Positions 26,277 to 33,645 of a stretch of DNA of 64,000 nucleotides are shown piece after piece. The position numbers and the translations under genes were made by a program. The stretch's first letter is position 1. The number at the start of each line of letters is the position of its first letter. The stretch spans positions 80,106 through 144,105 of the forward strand of contig NZ_QLYX01000019.1 in NCBI RefSeq assembly GCF_003289645.1, written 5' to 3'. Under the pieces are notes generated by a model. It did no database searches. It worked only from the letters and a program-made list of their open reading frames with translations, and was not told the origin of the DNA. The stretch is from Actinomadura craniellae. Lineage in GTDB: Bacteria; Actinomycetota; Actinomycetes; Streptosporangiales; Streptosporangiaceae.

Positions 26277-26935
26277 ACCGGACCGGTGGCGCTGGCCGGG
26301 TGTTCTCGGCCATCGCGTTCATGGTGATCGGGGCCGTGGCGGCGACGCTCTTCGCCGGCCGCGGCCCCGCCCGGGACGACCCGGCACGGGTTCCGACCGC
26401 CGGCCGGGTCGACATCGGGTTCAGCCAGGACATGATCTCCCATCACCAGCAGGCCGTCACGATGTCCCAAGCGGTGCGCGGCCGGGCTGGCCCGGCCGTG
26501 GCCCAGCTCGCCCTCGGCATCGAGCTCAACCAGCTCAAGGAGATCGGCCACATGCAGGGCTGGCTGGCGCTGTGGAACGCCCCCCAGGTGCCCTCCGGCC
26601 CCCCGATGACCTGGATGACCAACGGCCACTCCCGCCACGGTGCCGGTGCCGGTGCCGGTGCTGCGATGCCCGGACTGGCCTCGCAGCAGGAGATCAACCG
26701 CCTGGGCGAGGCCAAGGGCAGGGACCTGGACGTACGGTTCCTCCAGCTGATGATCCGCCACCATGAAGGGGGCCTGGTCATGACCACCGCCGCGGCCCGG
26801 AGCGCCACCATCCCACAGGTGCGCAACCTGGCCGTCCTCATGACCACCGAGCAGCACAAGGAGATCGCCACCATGGCCGGCCTGCTCGCTGCCCTCGGCC
26901 ACCGTCCCCTTCCCTCGCCCACCGGCCGCCGCTGA
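26273..26935 (+). CDS. Membrane-anchored or secreted DUF305 protein
   Basis: 220 residues from the GTG at 26273, whose TG is shared with the TGA of the LVIVD gene. An N-terminal hydrophobic helix (FSAIAFMVIGAVAATLFAG) gives export. The DUF305 fold shows two His-His motifs, FSQDMISHHQQAVTMS and LQLMIRHHEGGLVM, each followed by a helix with Met, a pattern that suggests metal binding (ferritin-like four-helix bundle, often near copper genes). An Ala/Gly insert (HGAGAGAGAA) separates the halves. Downstream lies a long low-complexity DNA array. Confidence 0.85.
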   Translation: MNRTGGAGRVFSAIAFMVIGAVAATLFAGRGPARDDPARVPTAGRVDIGFSQDMISHHQQAVTMSQAVRGRAGPAVAQLALGIELNQLKEIGHMQGWLALWNAPQVPSGPPMTWMTNGHSRHGAGAGAGAAMPGLASQQEINRLGEAKGRDLDVRFLQLMIRHHEGGLVMTTAAARSATIPQVRNLAVLMTTEQHKEIATMAGLLAALGHRPLPSPTGRR

Positions 26936-26936
26936 G

Positions 26937-27310
26937 TCCGAGCCGACCGAACCGGGCCGGCCAGGCCAACCGAGCCGGGCCAACCGAGCCGGGCCAACCG
27001 AGCTGAGCCGACCGAGCTGAGCGAGCCGAGCGAAGCTGGGCCCGGGCTGACCGAGCCGAGCCGAGCCAAGCGAGCGAGCGAGCAGACCGGGCCGACCGGG
27101 CCGACCGAGCTGGCCGGGCCGACCGGGCCGACCGGGCCGACCGGGCCGACCGAGCTGGCCGGGCCGACCGGGCCGACCGGGCCGACCGAGCTGGCCGAGC
27201 TGGCCGGGCCGACCGAGCCGACCGAGCCGACCGGGCCGGCCGAGCTGACCGAGCTGAGCGAGCCGACCGAGCCGAGCGAAGCTGGGCCCGGGCCGACCGA
27301 GCCGGGGCTC
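26937..27310. repeat. 9-bp-periodic GC-rich array (GGGCCGACC type)
   Basis: About 370 bases built from variants of a 9-base unit (GGGCCGACC, with GAGCTGGCC and GAGCCGACC). The best-ordered core is 27090-27240. The plus strand has very few T, giving strong strand asymmetry. It starts two bases after the DUF305 stop and ends near 27310. Open frames on both strands are by-products of the 3n period (Gly-Pro-Val on the minus strand). Function unknown; possibly an extended transcription-end region or a slippage-generated array. Confidence 0.8.
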
Positions 27311-27415
27311 GGGCCGCCGACAGCTATCGCGAACTCGCCGAGCTGTCCCGCCCGGATCGGTCCGGGTCTCGTTGCCGCCGCAAGGCCCGGCTGGGGTGGG
27401 AACGAGGGCCACGAC

Positions 27416-27483
27416 TTGCAATGAGCACTCCTGGCCGGTCGAGGGGTGGTTGCGATGAGCATTCCCCGGGGTGGCCGAGGACT
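27416..27483. repeat. Degenerate 34-bp tandem pair
   Basis: TTGCAATGAGCA at 27416 recurs as TTGCGATGAGCA at 27450, followed in both by similar GG-CGAGG segments. The flanking stretches 27311-27415 and 27484-27811 contain no gene I can support. Confidence 0.5.
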
Positions 27484-27811
27484 CGGTCACGCTTGGCCGT
27501 CCGCAGCCGGAGCTGTGCGGGTCGGCTGCACGACCCGGCTGCACGACCCGGCCAGCGCGGTCAGTGGCTGGGTCGGTTGTGGTGCGGGCAAGCCGTTCAG
27601 GATCTGTAGTCAAGCCGGAGTCGGATGAGCAGGCAGGCAGTGCGCTAAATGAGCAGTAGCTACCTGCGGGCTGAGGGGATCGGGCTCGATCACCAAAGCG
27701 GAGGTGAGTTTGTCCCCTGCGTGACTCGGCTGCAGCGCGACCGGCGCAGAACGTTCGGTAGCCGACTGCGTGGGCTCGACCGTACCGGATGGCGGCCCTG
27801 TCTCTCCGCTC

Positions 27812-27945
27812 TGATTACCGTCGGCGCCGTCTTCGGCTCGGTCGGCCCCACCGAACCGATGATCTTCTGCGGCGCGGCTTCTGATCTTCTGCGGCGCGAC
27901 CTCGTCGACCCGTTCCATCACGATGACCGAGCCCTCGGCCTACCG
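27812..27945 (-). pseudogene. Ghost of a Ser/Thr kinase gene
   Basis: Read on the minus strand, the segment encodes IVMERVDEVAPQKI and then, after a frame-breaking 22-bp internal duplication, IGSVGPTEPKTAPTV. By eye this is about 85% identical in DNA to codons 97-125 of the kinase gene at 12.1 kb (hinge region after subdomain IV). Nothing before or after remains alignable. It shows a lost kinase paralogue in this decayed region. Confidence 0.65.
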
Positions 27946-28073
27946 CAGAGCGGGCCGGAGGTGCGAACTCGGCCGTTGCGGACGCCGCGGATGGGCATCC
28001 GCCGGCCATGCCCGATTCACCGGAAAGTGATCATGATCCTTTACGATGGCCCCGCCCAATGTGAGGAGTTTTC

Positions 28074-28817
28074 ATGACCCAGCCGAACCCCTGGCATGTT
28101 CAGGCGGGAATGGCCGGCCGCGCGAACGACGGCCCGGTCCGGCCGGGCACGGTGCTCGGGCTGCTCACCATCGCCGGGCTCGGCATCTGGACTACGGTGG
28201 CGCTGCTGAGCGTGGTCGTACTCGTGTTGCGCATCCGGATTCTCGGTGAGGCCGGCGCCGACCCCCGGCAGGTGGACCTTTCCGCACTGGAGTCCAACGA
28301 CTCACTCCTCGTCCTCGTCGCCGGGCTTCAGGGAGTCCTGCTCTTCGCCACGGCCGTGCTGTTCTGCCTGTGGCTGCTGCGTGCCCGCGCCAACGCCGAG
28401 GCCATCCTCGACCACGCACAGCGCTGGAGTCGGCCCTGGACGGTGTTCGGGTGGGTGGTGCCCATCGCCAACCTGTGGATCCCCAAGCAGGTCGTGGACG
28501 ACATCTGGGCGATCAGCGCGGGACGTTCCGACGCCAAGCCCGGATCCCGGCCGGTCATGGCCTGGTGGGCGTGCTGGCTGATCTACCTGATCGGCGACCG
28601 CATCGTCGCACTCGGATTCCAGGCCGAAGACGGCGGCCTGGCGGCCGAACGCGACCAGGCCATCGCCTCACTCGCGTTGATGCTCCCGGGCGTGGCGGCC
28701 GCCGCCCTGGCCGCCCTGGTCATATGGAAGATCAACGGGATGCAGGAGGCCCAGGCCGCCCGCATCCAGGCCGCCATCGCCTACCCGGACACGCCACCGC
28801 CCGCGGCCGAGCACTGA
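28074..28817 (+). CDS. DUF4328 membrane protein
   Basis: 247 residues with four or five membrane helices (LGLLTIAGLGIWTTVALLSVVVLVL first). The signature WVVPIANLWIPKQVVDDIW (about 126-144), then a W-rich helix (WWACWLIYLI), is typical of DUF4328 proteins, common in actinobacteria and of unknown function. A GAGGAG site lies 6 bases before the ATG. It stands between the kinase ghost and the DUF397/HNH genes, with no operon partner. Confidence 0.82.
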   Translation: MTQPNPWHVQAGMAGRANDGPVRPGTVLGLLTIAGLGIWTTVALLSVVVLVLRIRILGEAGADPRQVDLSALESNDSLLVLVAGLQGVLLFATAVLFCLWLLRARANAEAILDHAQRWSRPWTVFGWVVPIANLWIPKQVVDDIWAISAGRSDAKPGSRPVMAWWACWLIYLIGDRIVALGFQAEDGGLAAERDQAIASLALMLPGVAAAALAALVIWKINGMQEAQAARIQAAIAYPDTPPPAAEH

Positions 28818-28829
28818 CGCTGCTCTCCT

Positions 28830-29003
28830 TCAACCGCGTGGCTCGCCCAGCTTGACGCGGTGTACCAGCACGCCGAATTCTCCGGGAAAGGCGATCAGGT
28901 TGCCGGCGTCGGGGTTCTTGTTGCCGCGGATGCAGATGGCCTCGGTGAGGCAAGCCACCGCGACGCAGTTAGTGCCATGGGTGTTGCTACTTCGGTGATT
29001 CAC
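28830..29003 (-). CDS. DUF397 protein, N-terminally degenerate
   Basis: A 57-codon frame from GTG at 29003. It contains most of a DUF397 domain: CVAVACLTEAICIRGNKNP and PGEFGVLVHRVKLGE align with the two copies at 31.2 and 31.7 kb. The conserved start KWRKSS is reduced to HRSS. The GTG overlaps the TGA of the HNH gene (GTGA), so it would be translated only by coupling to that gene. Likely a relic disrupted when the HNH gene arrived. Confidence 0.6.
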   Translation of the reverse strand: MNHRSSNTHGTNCVAVACLTEAICIRGNKNPDAGNLIAFPGEFGVLVHRVKLGEPRG

Positions 29004-30964
29004 CGAAAGTGGTCGAGGACCTTGAGCAGGCGTCGTTCGACAGGACTGCGCAGGGCGGTGGGTGGCGTGATGGGTTCAGGGGGCTTGGCATAGGCGTGAC
29101 CCAGCGGGCTGGTCCAGAAGGTGACCCCTCCCGGGGTACGGGTGGTGGTCCAACCGGCGTCTTTGAGGTCATGGCAGTAGGCGCATTTGGCATCAGTGTT
29201 GTCCGGGGAGGTGGAGCCGCCATGGGCATGGGGGACGATGTGGTCGATTTCGGATCGGCGGGCGGAAGTGCGGCAGCCGGGTCCGCGACAGGTACGGTCG
29301 CGAGCGATCACATAGGCACGCTCGCGGGGGGTGAGGGCCCGGCGAGGATCACGCTCAGGGCGTGGCACGTGCCCGCTGGGACCAGTAGGCGAGATGGGGC
29401 GAACTTCCGATAGGTCGGTACGACCGGGCCAAGGGCCGTCGCCAGAGGCTGGGCTGGGAGTAGTGCCGCACATGGGGTCAAGAGCAGCGCCGGAAGTGGT
29501 GTCGGAAACGGCGCCGGGTGCTGGGCCGGGCGTGGGGTCGGGAGTAGTACCGCACATGGAGTCGGGAGCAGCGCCGGGCGCTGGGCCGGGTGTGGAGCTG
29601 GGTGCGGGGTCGAGTGCAGGGTTGGGCGTGGGGTCGGGAGCAGCGCCGGGGGCGGGGCCGGGAGCAGTGCCGCACATGGGGTCAGGAGCAGCGCCGGGCG
29701 CTGGGCCGGGTGTGGAGCTGGGTGCGGGGTCGAGTGCAGGGTTGGGCGTGGGGTCGGGAGCGGTGCCGCACATGGGGTCAGGAGCAGCGTTGTGAGTGGG
29801 GCGTGGGGTGGCGCCGGAGGCGGTGCCGGGAGCGGCACCGTGTGTGTAGTCGGGAGCAGTGCCCGGGGCGAAGTTGGGTGCAGCACCCTGAGCGGAACCA
29901 AGGGCGGGAGCCGAGGCGGGACCGGCGGTGGTGCGGGGCTGGGGGCGGCGGGTGGTGCCGTGGTGCAGGAGGCGTCCGGTGAGGGGGTCGGTGATGGAGT
30001 AGGTCCATGCGGTGTCCCGGGCGGCCGGTTGGGCGGCGGTGTGGGCGATCTGGCGGGTGATGTCGGCGATCACCGGCCCCCAGCCGGCCAGTTCGCCCGC
30101 ACGGTCGGCCAGCCCGATGAGAGTGGGCAGGTCGGCGGTCAGTTCGATGACCCCGCGCCGGTGGACGGGGCCGGGGCCGTCCCACGATCCGTTCAGCAGG
30201 CCGAGGTAGACGTCGGTGCGGATCTGGTCCATCACTCGGGCGTCTCCGGCTCGCTTGGCTGCGCGGGCGATCGCGTCCACGCGTTCGAAGGCGGCCGCGG
30301 CCGCCCCGGGTGGGAGCTGGTGGCCGGCCAGGTGGGCGGTGCCGTCCGGGTTGGCGGTGTGCACCACCCGCCGTTCGGTCACGCTCTGCTCGTACGTCTT
30401 CCTGGCAGCATCGGGGTCGATGTCCAGGGCCAGCCGGCGTATCCGGTAGGCCAGCTGCCCGGTGGTCAGCTCCGCGGCCTCCGGCAGTATCCGGGTGGCC
30501 ACCTGCCGTGCCGCCTGCTCGTCTAGCGCCCGGGTCTCCCGCACGATCACCTTCGCCCGCGGTAGGTCGATCGACCCCTTCCGCAACGCCCGCCACACCG
30601 CCGGCAGGCGTTCGACGAGCAGCCAGGCGTCCTCCAGTGCCGCGCCTGCAGCGCGTTTGGTCCAGGACAGGGCCGCGCCGATCTCGGCGGCGGCGAACTT
30701 GGGCAGATCGCTGTCCCACACTCCGGGCAGGTGCGCGGTCTCGGCCCGCACCCGATCGGCGACCTCCACCATGACCGCGTACAACTCGGCCTGCTCATGC
30801 GCGACCTGCCGAGCCCGGGCCCGCAACACCACCACAACGTCATAGCCCGACAACCGGGACAGATCGACTGAAGCCAATGCAGCCGCCAGCTCAGGCCCTG
30901 GCGCCAGGACTTCCAGTTCCTCAGGCGGACGGACGCCACCCGCGGGGATCGTCTCCGACAGCAC
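29000..30964 (-). CDS. DUF222/HNH endonuclease-domain protein (13E12 repeat type)
   Basis: 654 residues. The N-terminal DUF222 domain covers about 15-320 (YAVMVEVADRVRAETAHLPG; ARVMDQIRTDVYLGLLNG). A C-terminal HNH domain shows CRGPGCRTSARRSEIDHIV, then the Asn of TDAKCAYCHDLK, with the zinc-binding cysteine pairs. In between is an Ala/Pro/Gly-rich linker of about 150 residues built from duplicated modules. Mycobacterial 13E12 genes share this plan and are often DNA-damage-induced; here a LexA box lies 31 bases before the ATG. The linker is much longer than usual. Confidence 0.85.
   Translation of the reverse strand: MLSETIPAGGVRPPEELEVLAPGPELAAALASVDLSRLSGYDVVVVLRARARQVAHEQAELYAVMVEVADRVRAETAHLPGVWDSDLPKFAAAEIGAALSWTKRAAGAALEDAWLLVERLPAVWRALRKGSIDLPRAKVIVRETRALDEQAARQVATRILPEAAELTTGQLAYRIRRLALDIDPDAARKTYEQSVTERRVVHTANPDGTAHLAGHQLPPGAAAAAFERVDAIARAAKRAGDARVMDQIRTDVYLGLLNGSWDGPGPVHRRGVIELTADLPTLIGLADRAGELAGWGPVIADITRQIAHTAAQPAARDTAWTYSITDPLTGRLLHHGTTRRPQPRTTAGPASAPALGSAQGAAPNFAPGTAPDYTHGAAPGTASGATPRPTHNAAPDPMCGTAPDPTPNPALDPAPSSTPGPAPGAAPDPMCGTAPGPAPGAAPDPTPNPALDPAPSSTPGPAPGAAPDSMCGTTPDPTPGPAPGAVSDTTSGAALDPMCGTTPSPASGDGPWPGRTDLSEVRPISPTGPSGHVPRPERDPRRALTPRERAYVIARDRTCRGPGCRTSARRSEIDHIVPHAHGGSTSPDNTDAKCAYCHDLKDAGWTTTRTPGGVTFWTSPLGHAYAKPPEPITPPTALRSPVERRLLKVLDHFR
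29569..29762. repeat. 120-bp-offset duplicate in the HNH linker
   Basis: The segment 29569-29642 recurs almost unchanged at 29689-29762. Shorter related units fill 29455-29870. The offset is a multiple of three, so the duplication keeps the frame and simply lengthens the Pro/Ala linker. Confidence 0.8.
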
Positions 30965-30994
30965 CGCGCCCTCACCCCTCCCGGGACCACCACT

Positions 30995-31008
30995 CGAACA
31001 TATGTTCC
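30995..31008 (-). promoter_or_regulatory. LexA (SOS) box of the HNH gene
   Basis: CGAACATATGTTCC matches the Gram-positive/actinobacterial LexA consensus CGAAC-N4-GTTC, with the 12-bp perfect palindrome GAACATATGTTC at its core. It lies 31 bases upstream of the ATG at 30964, a normal operator position. Mycobacterial 13E12-family genes are known LexA targets. Confidence 0.8.
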
Positions 31009-31221
31009 AAGAGTAGCAGGTTGGTCACACAACGCAACCGGGGTGGTAAAGCAGCCGCGTCAGTGGCTTCGCCCACCGGTCGCCACGCCGTGATCTGATC
31101 GGGCTGGCCCGCCGCCACGGGCGACTCTTCTCGTAGCGGCCGGCCACTACAGGTGCCGGCGTTGCGCGGATAGAGAAGCGGGCCGCGCCGAGGACGGGGC
31201 CCGCTTGCGGTCGGTTCTGTG

Positions 31222-31419
31222 TCAGCCGTGCAGTTCGCCTTGCTTGATGCGGTGCACCAGTGCGGTGAAGTCTTCGGGGGAGATGGTCAGGTTGCCGGTC
31301 TCGGGGTTCTTGCTGTCGCGGATGCCGATGGCAGGGGAGATGCAGGCCACCTCGACGCACTCACCGCCGTTGGGGGAACTGTGGGAGGACTTCCGCCACC
31401 GTGAGGTCATGCTGTCCAT
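31222..31419 (-). CDS. DUF397 protein, second copy
   Basis: 65 residues from ATG 31419 (MDSMTSRWRKSSHSS). The complete domain shows WRKSS, GGECVEVACI, IGIRDSKNPETGNLTIS and FTALVHRIKQGE. DUF397 proteins accompany XRE-DUF5753 regulators in the WhiJ/AbaA-type loci of actinomycetes and probably bind them as partner or antitoxin-like regulator. This copy has lost its own regulator, of which only the C-terminal coding remnant remains upstream in the same frame. A GGAAG site lies upstream. Confidence 0.75.
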   Translation of the reverse strand: MDSMTSRWRKSSHSSPNGGECVEVACISPAIGIRDSKNPETGNLTISPEDFTALVHRIKQGELHG

Positions 31420-31596
31420 TGATCGGCTGCTTCCGTGATGAGCTTCAGGGGTGCCGCATGGCAGCGCTTCGGCGCTCGGGGATTCCCTCATGCGCCTGGT
31501 GGCCGCCACGTCGTCCGTGCTTTCGCTCACTTGTCCGGTGAGCGCATTGCCGAGGTGCGCGAGGCCGTCGCTGTTCGGTAAGGCGACGGCGAACAA
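31420..31596 (-). pseudogene. C-terminal remnant of a second XRE-DUF5753 regulator
   Basis: The open frame upstream of the second DUF397 copy encodes SDGLAHLGNALTGQVSES, then SPSAEALPCGTPEA, aligning by eye with the last 60 residues of the intact regulator (DGDEVAYLDTTLSGHVVEN; SLRAEALPRPAS). The rest of the regulator, including the helix-turn-helix, is gone. It is fused in frame to the DUF397 reading frame. Confidence 0.65.
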
Positions 31597-31669
31597 TTCG
31601 GCGAGATCAATGCCGTCCGGATCAAGCGGACCCCGCCAAGGGCGGGGCCCGCTTGCGGCCGGGGTTGTG

Positions 31670-31861
31670 TCAGCCGTGCAGTTCGCCTCGCTTGATGCGG
31701 TGCACCAGTGCGCTGAAGTTTTCGGGGGAGATGGTCAGGTTGCCGGCGTCGGGGTTCTTGCTGTCGCGGATGCCGATGGCCGCGGAGAGGCAGGCCACCT
31801 CGACGCAGTCACCGCCGTTGATGTTGCTTCTGGAGCTTTTACGCCACTTCAGGGTGTCCAT
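31670..31861 (-). CDS. DUF397 protein, partner of the XRE regulator
   Basis: 63 residues (MDTLKWRKSSRSN start). The domain is complete: GGDCVEVACLSAAIGIRDS, NPDAGNLTISPENFSALVHRI. The gene overlaps the end of the XRE-DUF5753 gene by 13 bases, so both come from one transcript under the operator at 32686-32706. Compared with the copy at 31.2 kb the two proteins are very similar, indicating recent tandem duplication of the locus. Confidence 0.85.
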   Translation of the reverse strand: MDTLKWRKSSRSNINGGDCVEVACLSAAIGIRDSKNPDAGNLTISPENFSALVHRIKRGELHG

Positions 31862-32661
31862 TGGTCTGCTACTTCCTTTATCAGCCGGAGCGACGCGGGG
31901 CGTGGTAGCGCCTCGGCTCGCAGTGACTCCCAGCGGTGCTTGATGATCGCCACTTCCTCCGGGTTCTCCACGACGTGGCCGCTGAGCGTGGTGTCGAGAT
32001 AGGCGACCTCATCGCCGTCGAGCGTCGCTAGGTTGAATGGTCCGCCGATTCCAGCGTATGCGCCTACCTCGGCCCGGACCACCTGCACCACGATGTGGGG
32101 TCGTTCGCACAGCTTGACGAGGTGCATGAGTTGTTCACGCATGACGCTGCTGCCGCCTATCACCCGGCGGATGGCACCTTCGTCCAGGATGGCCACGAAC
32201 ATTGGTGGGCGGTCACTTGTTAAGGGAGCCTGGCGCTCCAGGCGTGCCGCGACTTTGGCCTCGATCTCCTCCGGAGTGGCCGTCGGCAGCCCGGTCTGGA
32301 GCACGACCCGGGCGTAGTCGGGAGTTTGCAGCAGGCCGGGGACGACTTCGAGCTGGAAAGTGTTGATCACGGTGGCCTGCTCCTCGACACCGCGCCAGCG
32401 GTCGAGGTAGTCGGGTATCGACTCCCGGCTGACCAGTTCCTTGTAGAACCGCATGAGCGCGCCGCCCGTCTGCAGCGCCTCGTCGCAGCGTTCGATGAAT
32501 TCGGGTCTGGGAGTGCGCTGGCAGGTCTCGACCATGGCCACCAGGGACGGCGAGAAGGTGATGGCCGTGGCCAGCTTCTCCTGCGTCATTCCGCGGAACT
32601 CCCGCCAGGCGATGAGCTCCTTGGCGAAGTATTCCAACCACGTTCGGCGGATCGTGCTCAC
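31849..32661 (-). CDS. XRE-family regulator with DUF5753 domain (WhiJ-like)
   Basis: 270 residues from a GTG. The helix-turn-helix is at about 12-65 (FRGMTQEKLATAITFSPSLVAMVE). The DUF5753 domain follows (VINTFQLEVVPGLLQTPDYAR; RPPMFVAILDEGAIRRVIG; LVKLCERPHIVVQVV). These proteins are developmental repressors of the WhiJ/AbaA type whose action is relieved or modified by a DUF397 partner. The partner gene overlaps its 3' end, and an ATPase-domain gene is divergent from it, the standard locus layout. A perfect inverted repeat 25 bases upstream is probably its operator. Confidence 0.88.
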   Translation of the reverse strand: MSTIRRTWLEYFAKELIAWREFRGMTQEKLATAITFSPSLVAMVETCQRTPRPEFIERCDEALQTGGALMRFYKELVSRESIPDYLDRWRGVEEQATVINTFQLEVVPGLLQTPDYARVVLQTGLPTATPEEIEAKVAARLERQAPLTSDRPPMFVAILDEGAIRRVIGGSSVMREQLMHLVKLCERPHIVVQVVRAEVGAYAGIGGPFNLATLDGDEVAYLDTTLSGHVVENPEEVAIIKHRWESLRAEALPRPASLRLIKEVADQWTP

Positions 32662-32685
32662 GTGACCTCACACCTTTCTCACGAA

Positions 32686-32706
32686 ACCGTGAACATTACT
32701 CACGGT
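32686..32706. promoter_or_regulatory. Inverted-repeat operator of the XRE locus
   Basis: ACCGTGA-N7-TCACGGT, perfect 7-bp arms, lies 25 bases before the regulator start in the divergent gap. A further half-site TCACG occurs at 32679-32683. On the plus side TTGACG at 32713-32718 could be the -35 of the ATPase gene, so one bound dimer could control both directions. Confidence 0.65.
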
Positions 32707-32851
32707 CATGGGTGGTTGACGGAATGTATGGCGAGCGTACTTCGGCGGGGATAGACAGGGAGCGGATTCCACTGAAGTGGGCGGAGCGAGCGGCCATTCT
32801 CCGCCGGATCGAAGCGCCCAAGTCGACCATTCACAGCTGAGGAAGATTCAT

Positions 32852-33409
32852 ATGCCCGAGACAGCCCCCTGGCCGGCCAGCGAGCAGCCTCCGGAACGCC
32901 GGCCGTTCCCCACCGGGATCGTCAAGGCGATCTACGATCGCCGCTTTTCCGCGCGTGCCGACGGCGCGCGGCTCGAACTCCTGTCGCCGGAGCGCCCTGC
33001 CGGCTCCCGGTTCGAGGAGCGGGAGGTGCCCGTCAGCGACCGGGCCCCGGCCCAGGTGCGCCGATGGGCCACCGACGCCCTCACCCGCTGGGGGGACACG
33101 GGCGCGGCCGAGGACGCGGCGATCGTCTTCACCGAACTGGTCACCAACGCTTGTCAGGCGTCCGCGACCCGGGTGATCGCGCTGATCGACCCGGACGCGG
33201 GCCCGGACGTCATCGAGGTCTGCGTCTGGGACGACGCCCCCGGCCTGCCGCGCAGGTGCGAACCCGACTTCCGCGCGGAGCGGGGACGTGGGCTGTTCAT
33301 GGTCGACGCCCTCGCCGTCCGGTGGGGGCACCACCCCTTCTCGCCCGCCCCCGGACGTCCCGGCAAGGTGGTCTGGGCCGACATAGCGAGGAACGGCGAT
33401 GGATCCTGA
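32852..33409 (+). CDS. ATP-binding protein of the anti-sigma (RsbW-like) family
   Basis: 185 residues from ATG 32852 (GAGGAAG upstream). HATPase features: N-box FTELVTNACQAS, a D-x-G-like VWDDAPGLP, and G-box GRGLFMVDALAVRWG. The N-terminal 60 residues are non-conserved. In streptomycetes such proteins are standard members of WhiJ/AbaA-type clusters, divergent from the XRE-DUF397 pair as here. It may act as a Ser kinase or anti-sigma factor; the partner sigma is unknown. The next small gene overlaps its end by 11 bases. Confidence 0.85.
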   Translation: MPETAPWPASEQPPERRPFPTGIVKAIYDRRFSARADGARLELLSPERPAGSRFEEREVPVSDRAPAQVRRWATDALTRWGDTGAAEDAAIVFTELVTNACQASATRVIALIDPDAGPDVIEVCVWDDAPGLPRRCEPDFRAERGRGLFMVDALAVRWGHHPFSPAPGRPGKVVWADIARNGDGS

Positions 33410-33605
33410 CCGGATCGCCGCCGCACTGGAGCGGGCGCACCCCGGCTGGGCGATCGTCCCCGGCCACTACACCGGCCGGTTCACCGCGATTCCGGGGCCG
33501 TCCTACCCCTACCGCGACAGCGGCATGATCATCGCCGGCGACCCCGCCGAACTTGAACGCCGCATGGCGCTGATCGAAGCGCACGGACAGGGCGATGTCC
33601 GTTAA
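33399..33605 (+). CDS. Small protein coupled to the ATPase gene
   Basis: 68 residues (MDPDRIAAALERAHPGWAI start). An amphipathic N-terminal helix, a Tyr/Pro-rich middle (HYTGRFTAI, SYPYRD) and a C-terminal helix (PAELERRMALIEAH). It overlaps the ATPase gene by 11 bases, so it is translationally coupled. The type often accompanies this ATPase in actinobacteria; no function is known. Confidence 0.75.
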   Translation: MDPDRIAAALERAHPGWAIVPGHYTGRFTAIPGPSYPYRDSGMIIAGDPAELERRMALIEAHGQGDVR

Positions 33606-33645
33606 TTCGGTTGGCGCCATTCGGCGAGAGTGGTGAGGTGTCGGC

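Noticed and set aside
26443..27462. Minus-strand frame with collagen-like Gly-Pro-Val repeats
   Set aside because: It is antisense to the DUF305 gene and runs through the 9-bp array, whose period of three codons creates such repeats automatically. No ribosome site or signal supports it.
27649..28077. A 142-residue plus-strand frame
   Set aside because: It is antisense to the kinase ghost, lacks a ribosome site and reads as low-complexity Arg-rich sequence.
29455..29870. CRISPR or transposon-end repeats in the HNH region
   Set aside because: They encode the Pro/Ala linker in frame and have no terminal inverted repeats.
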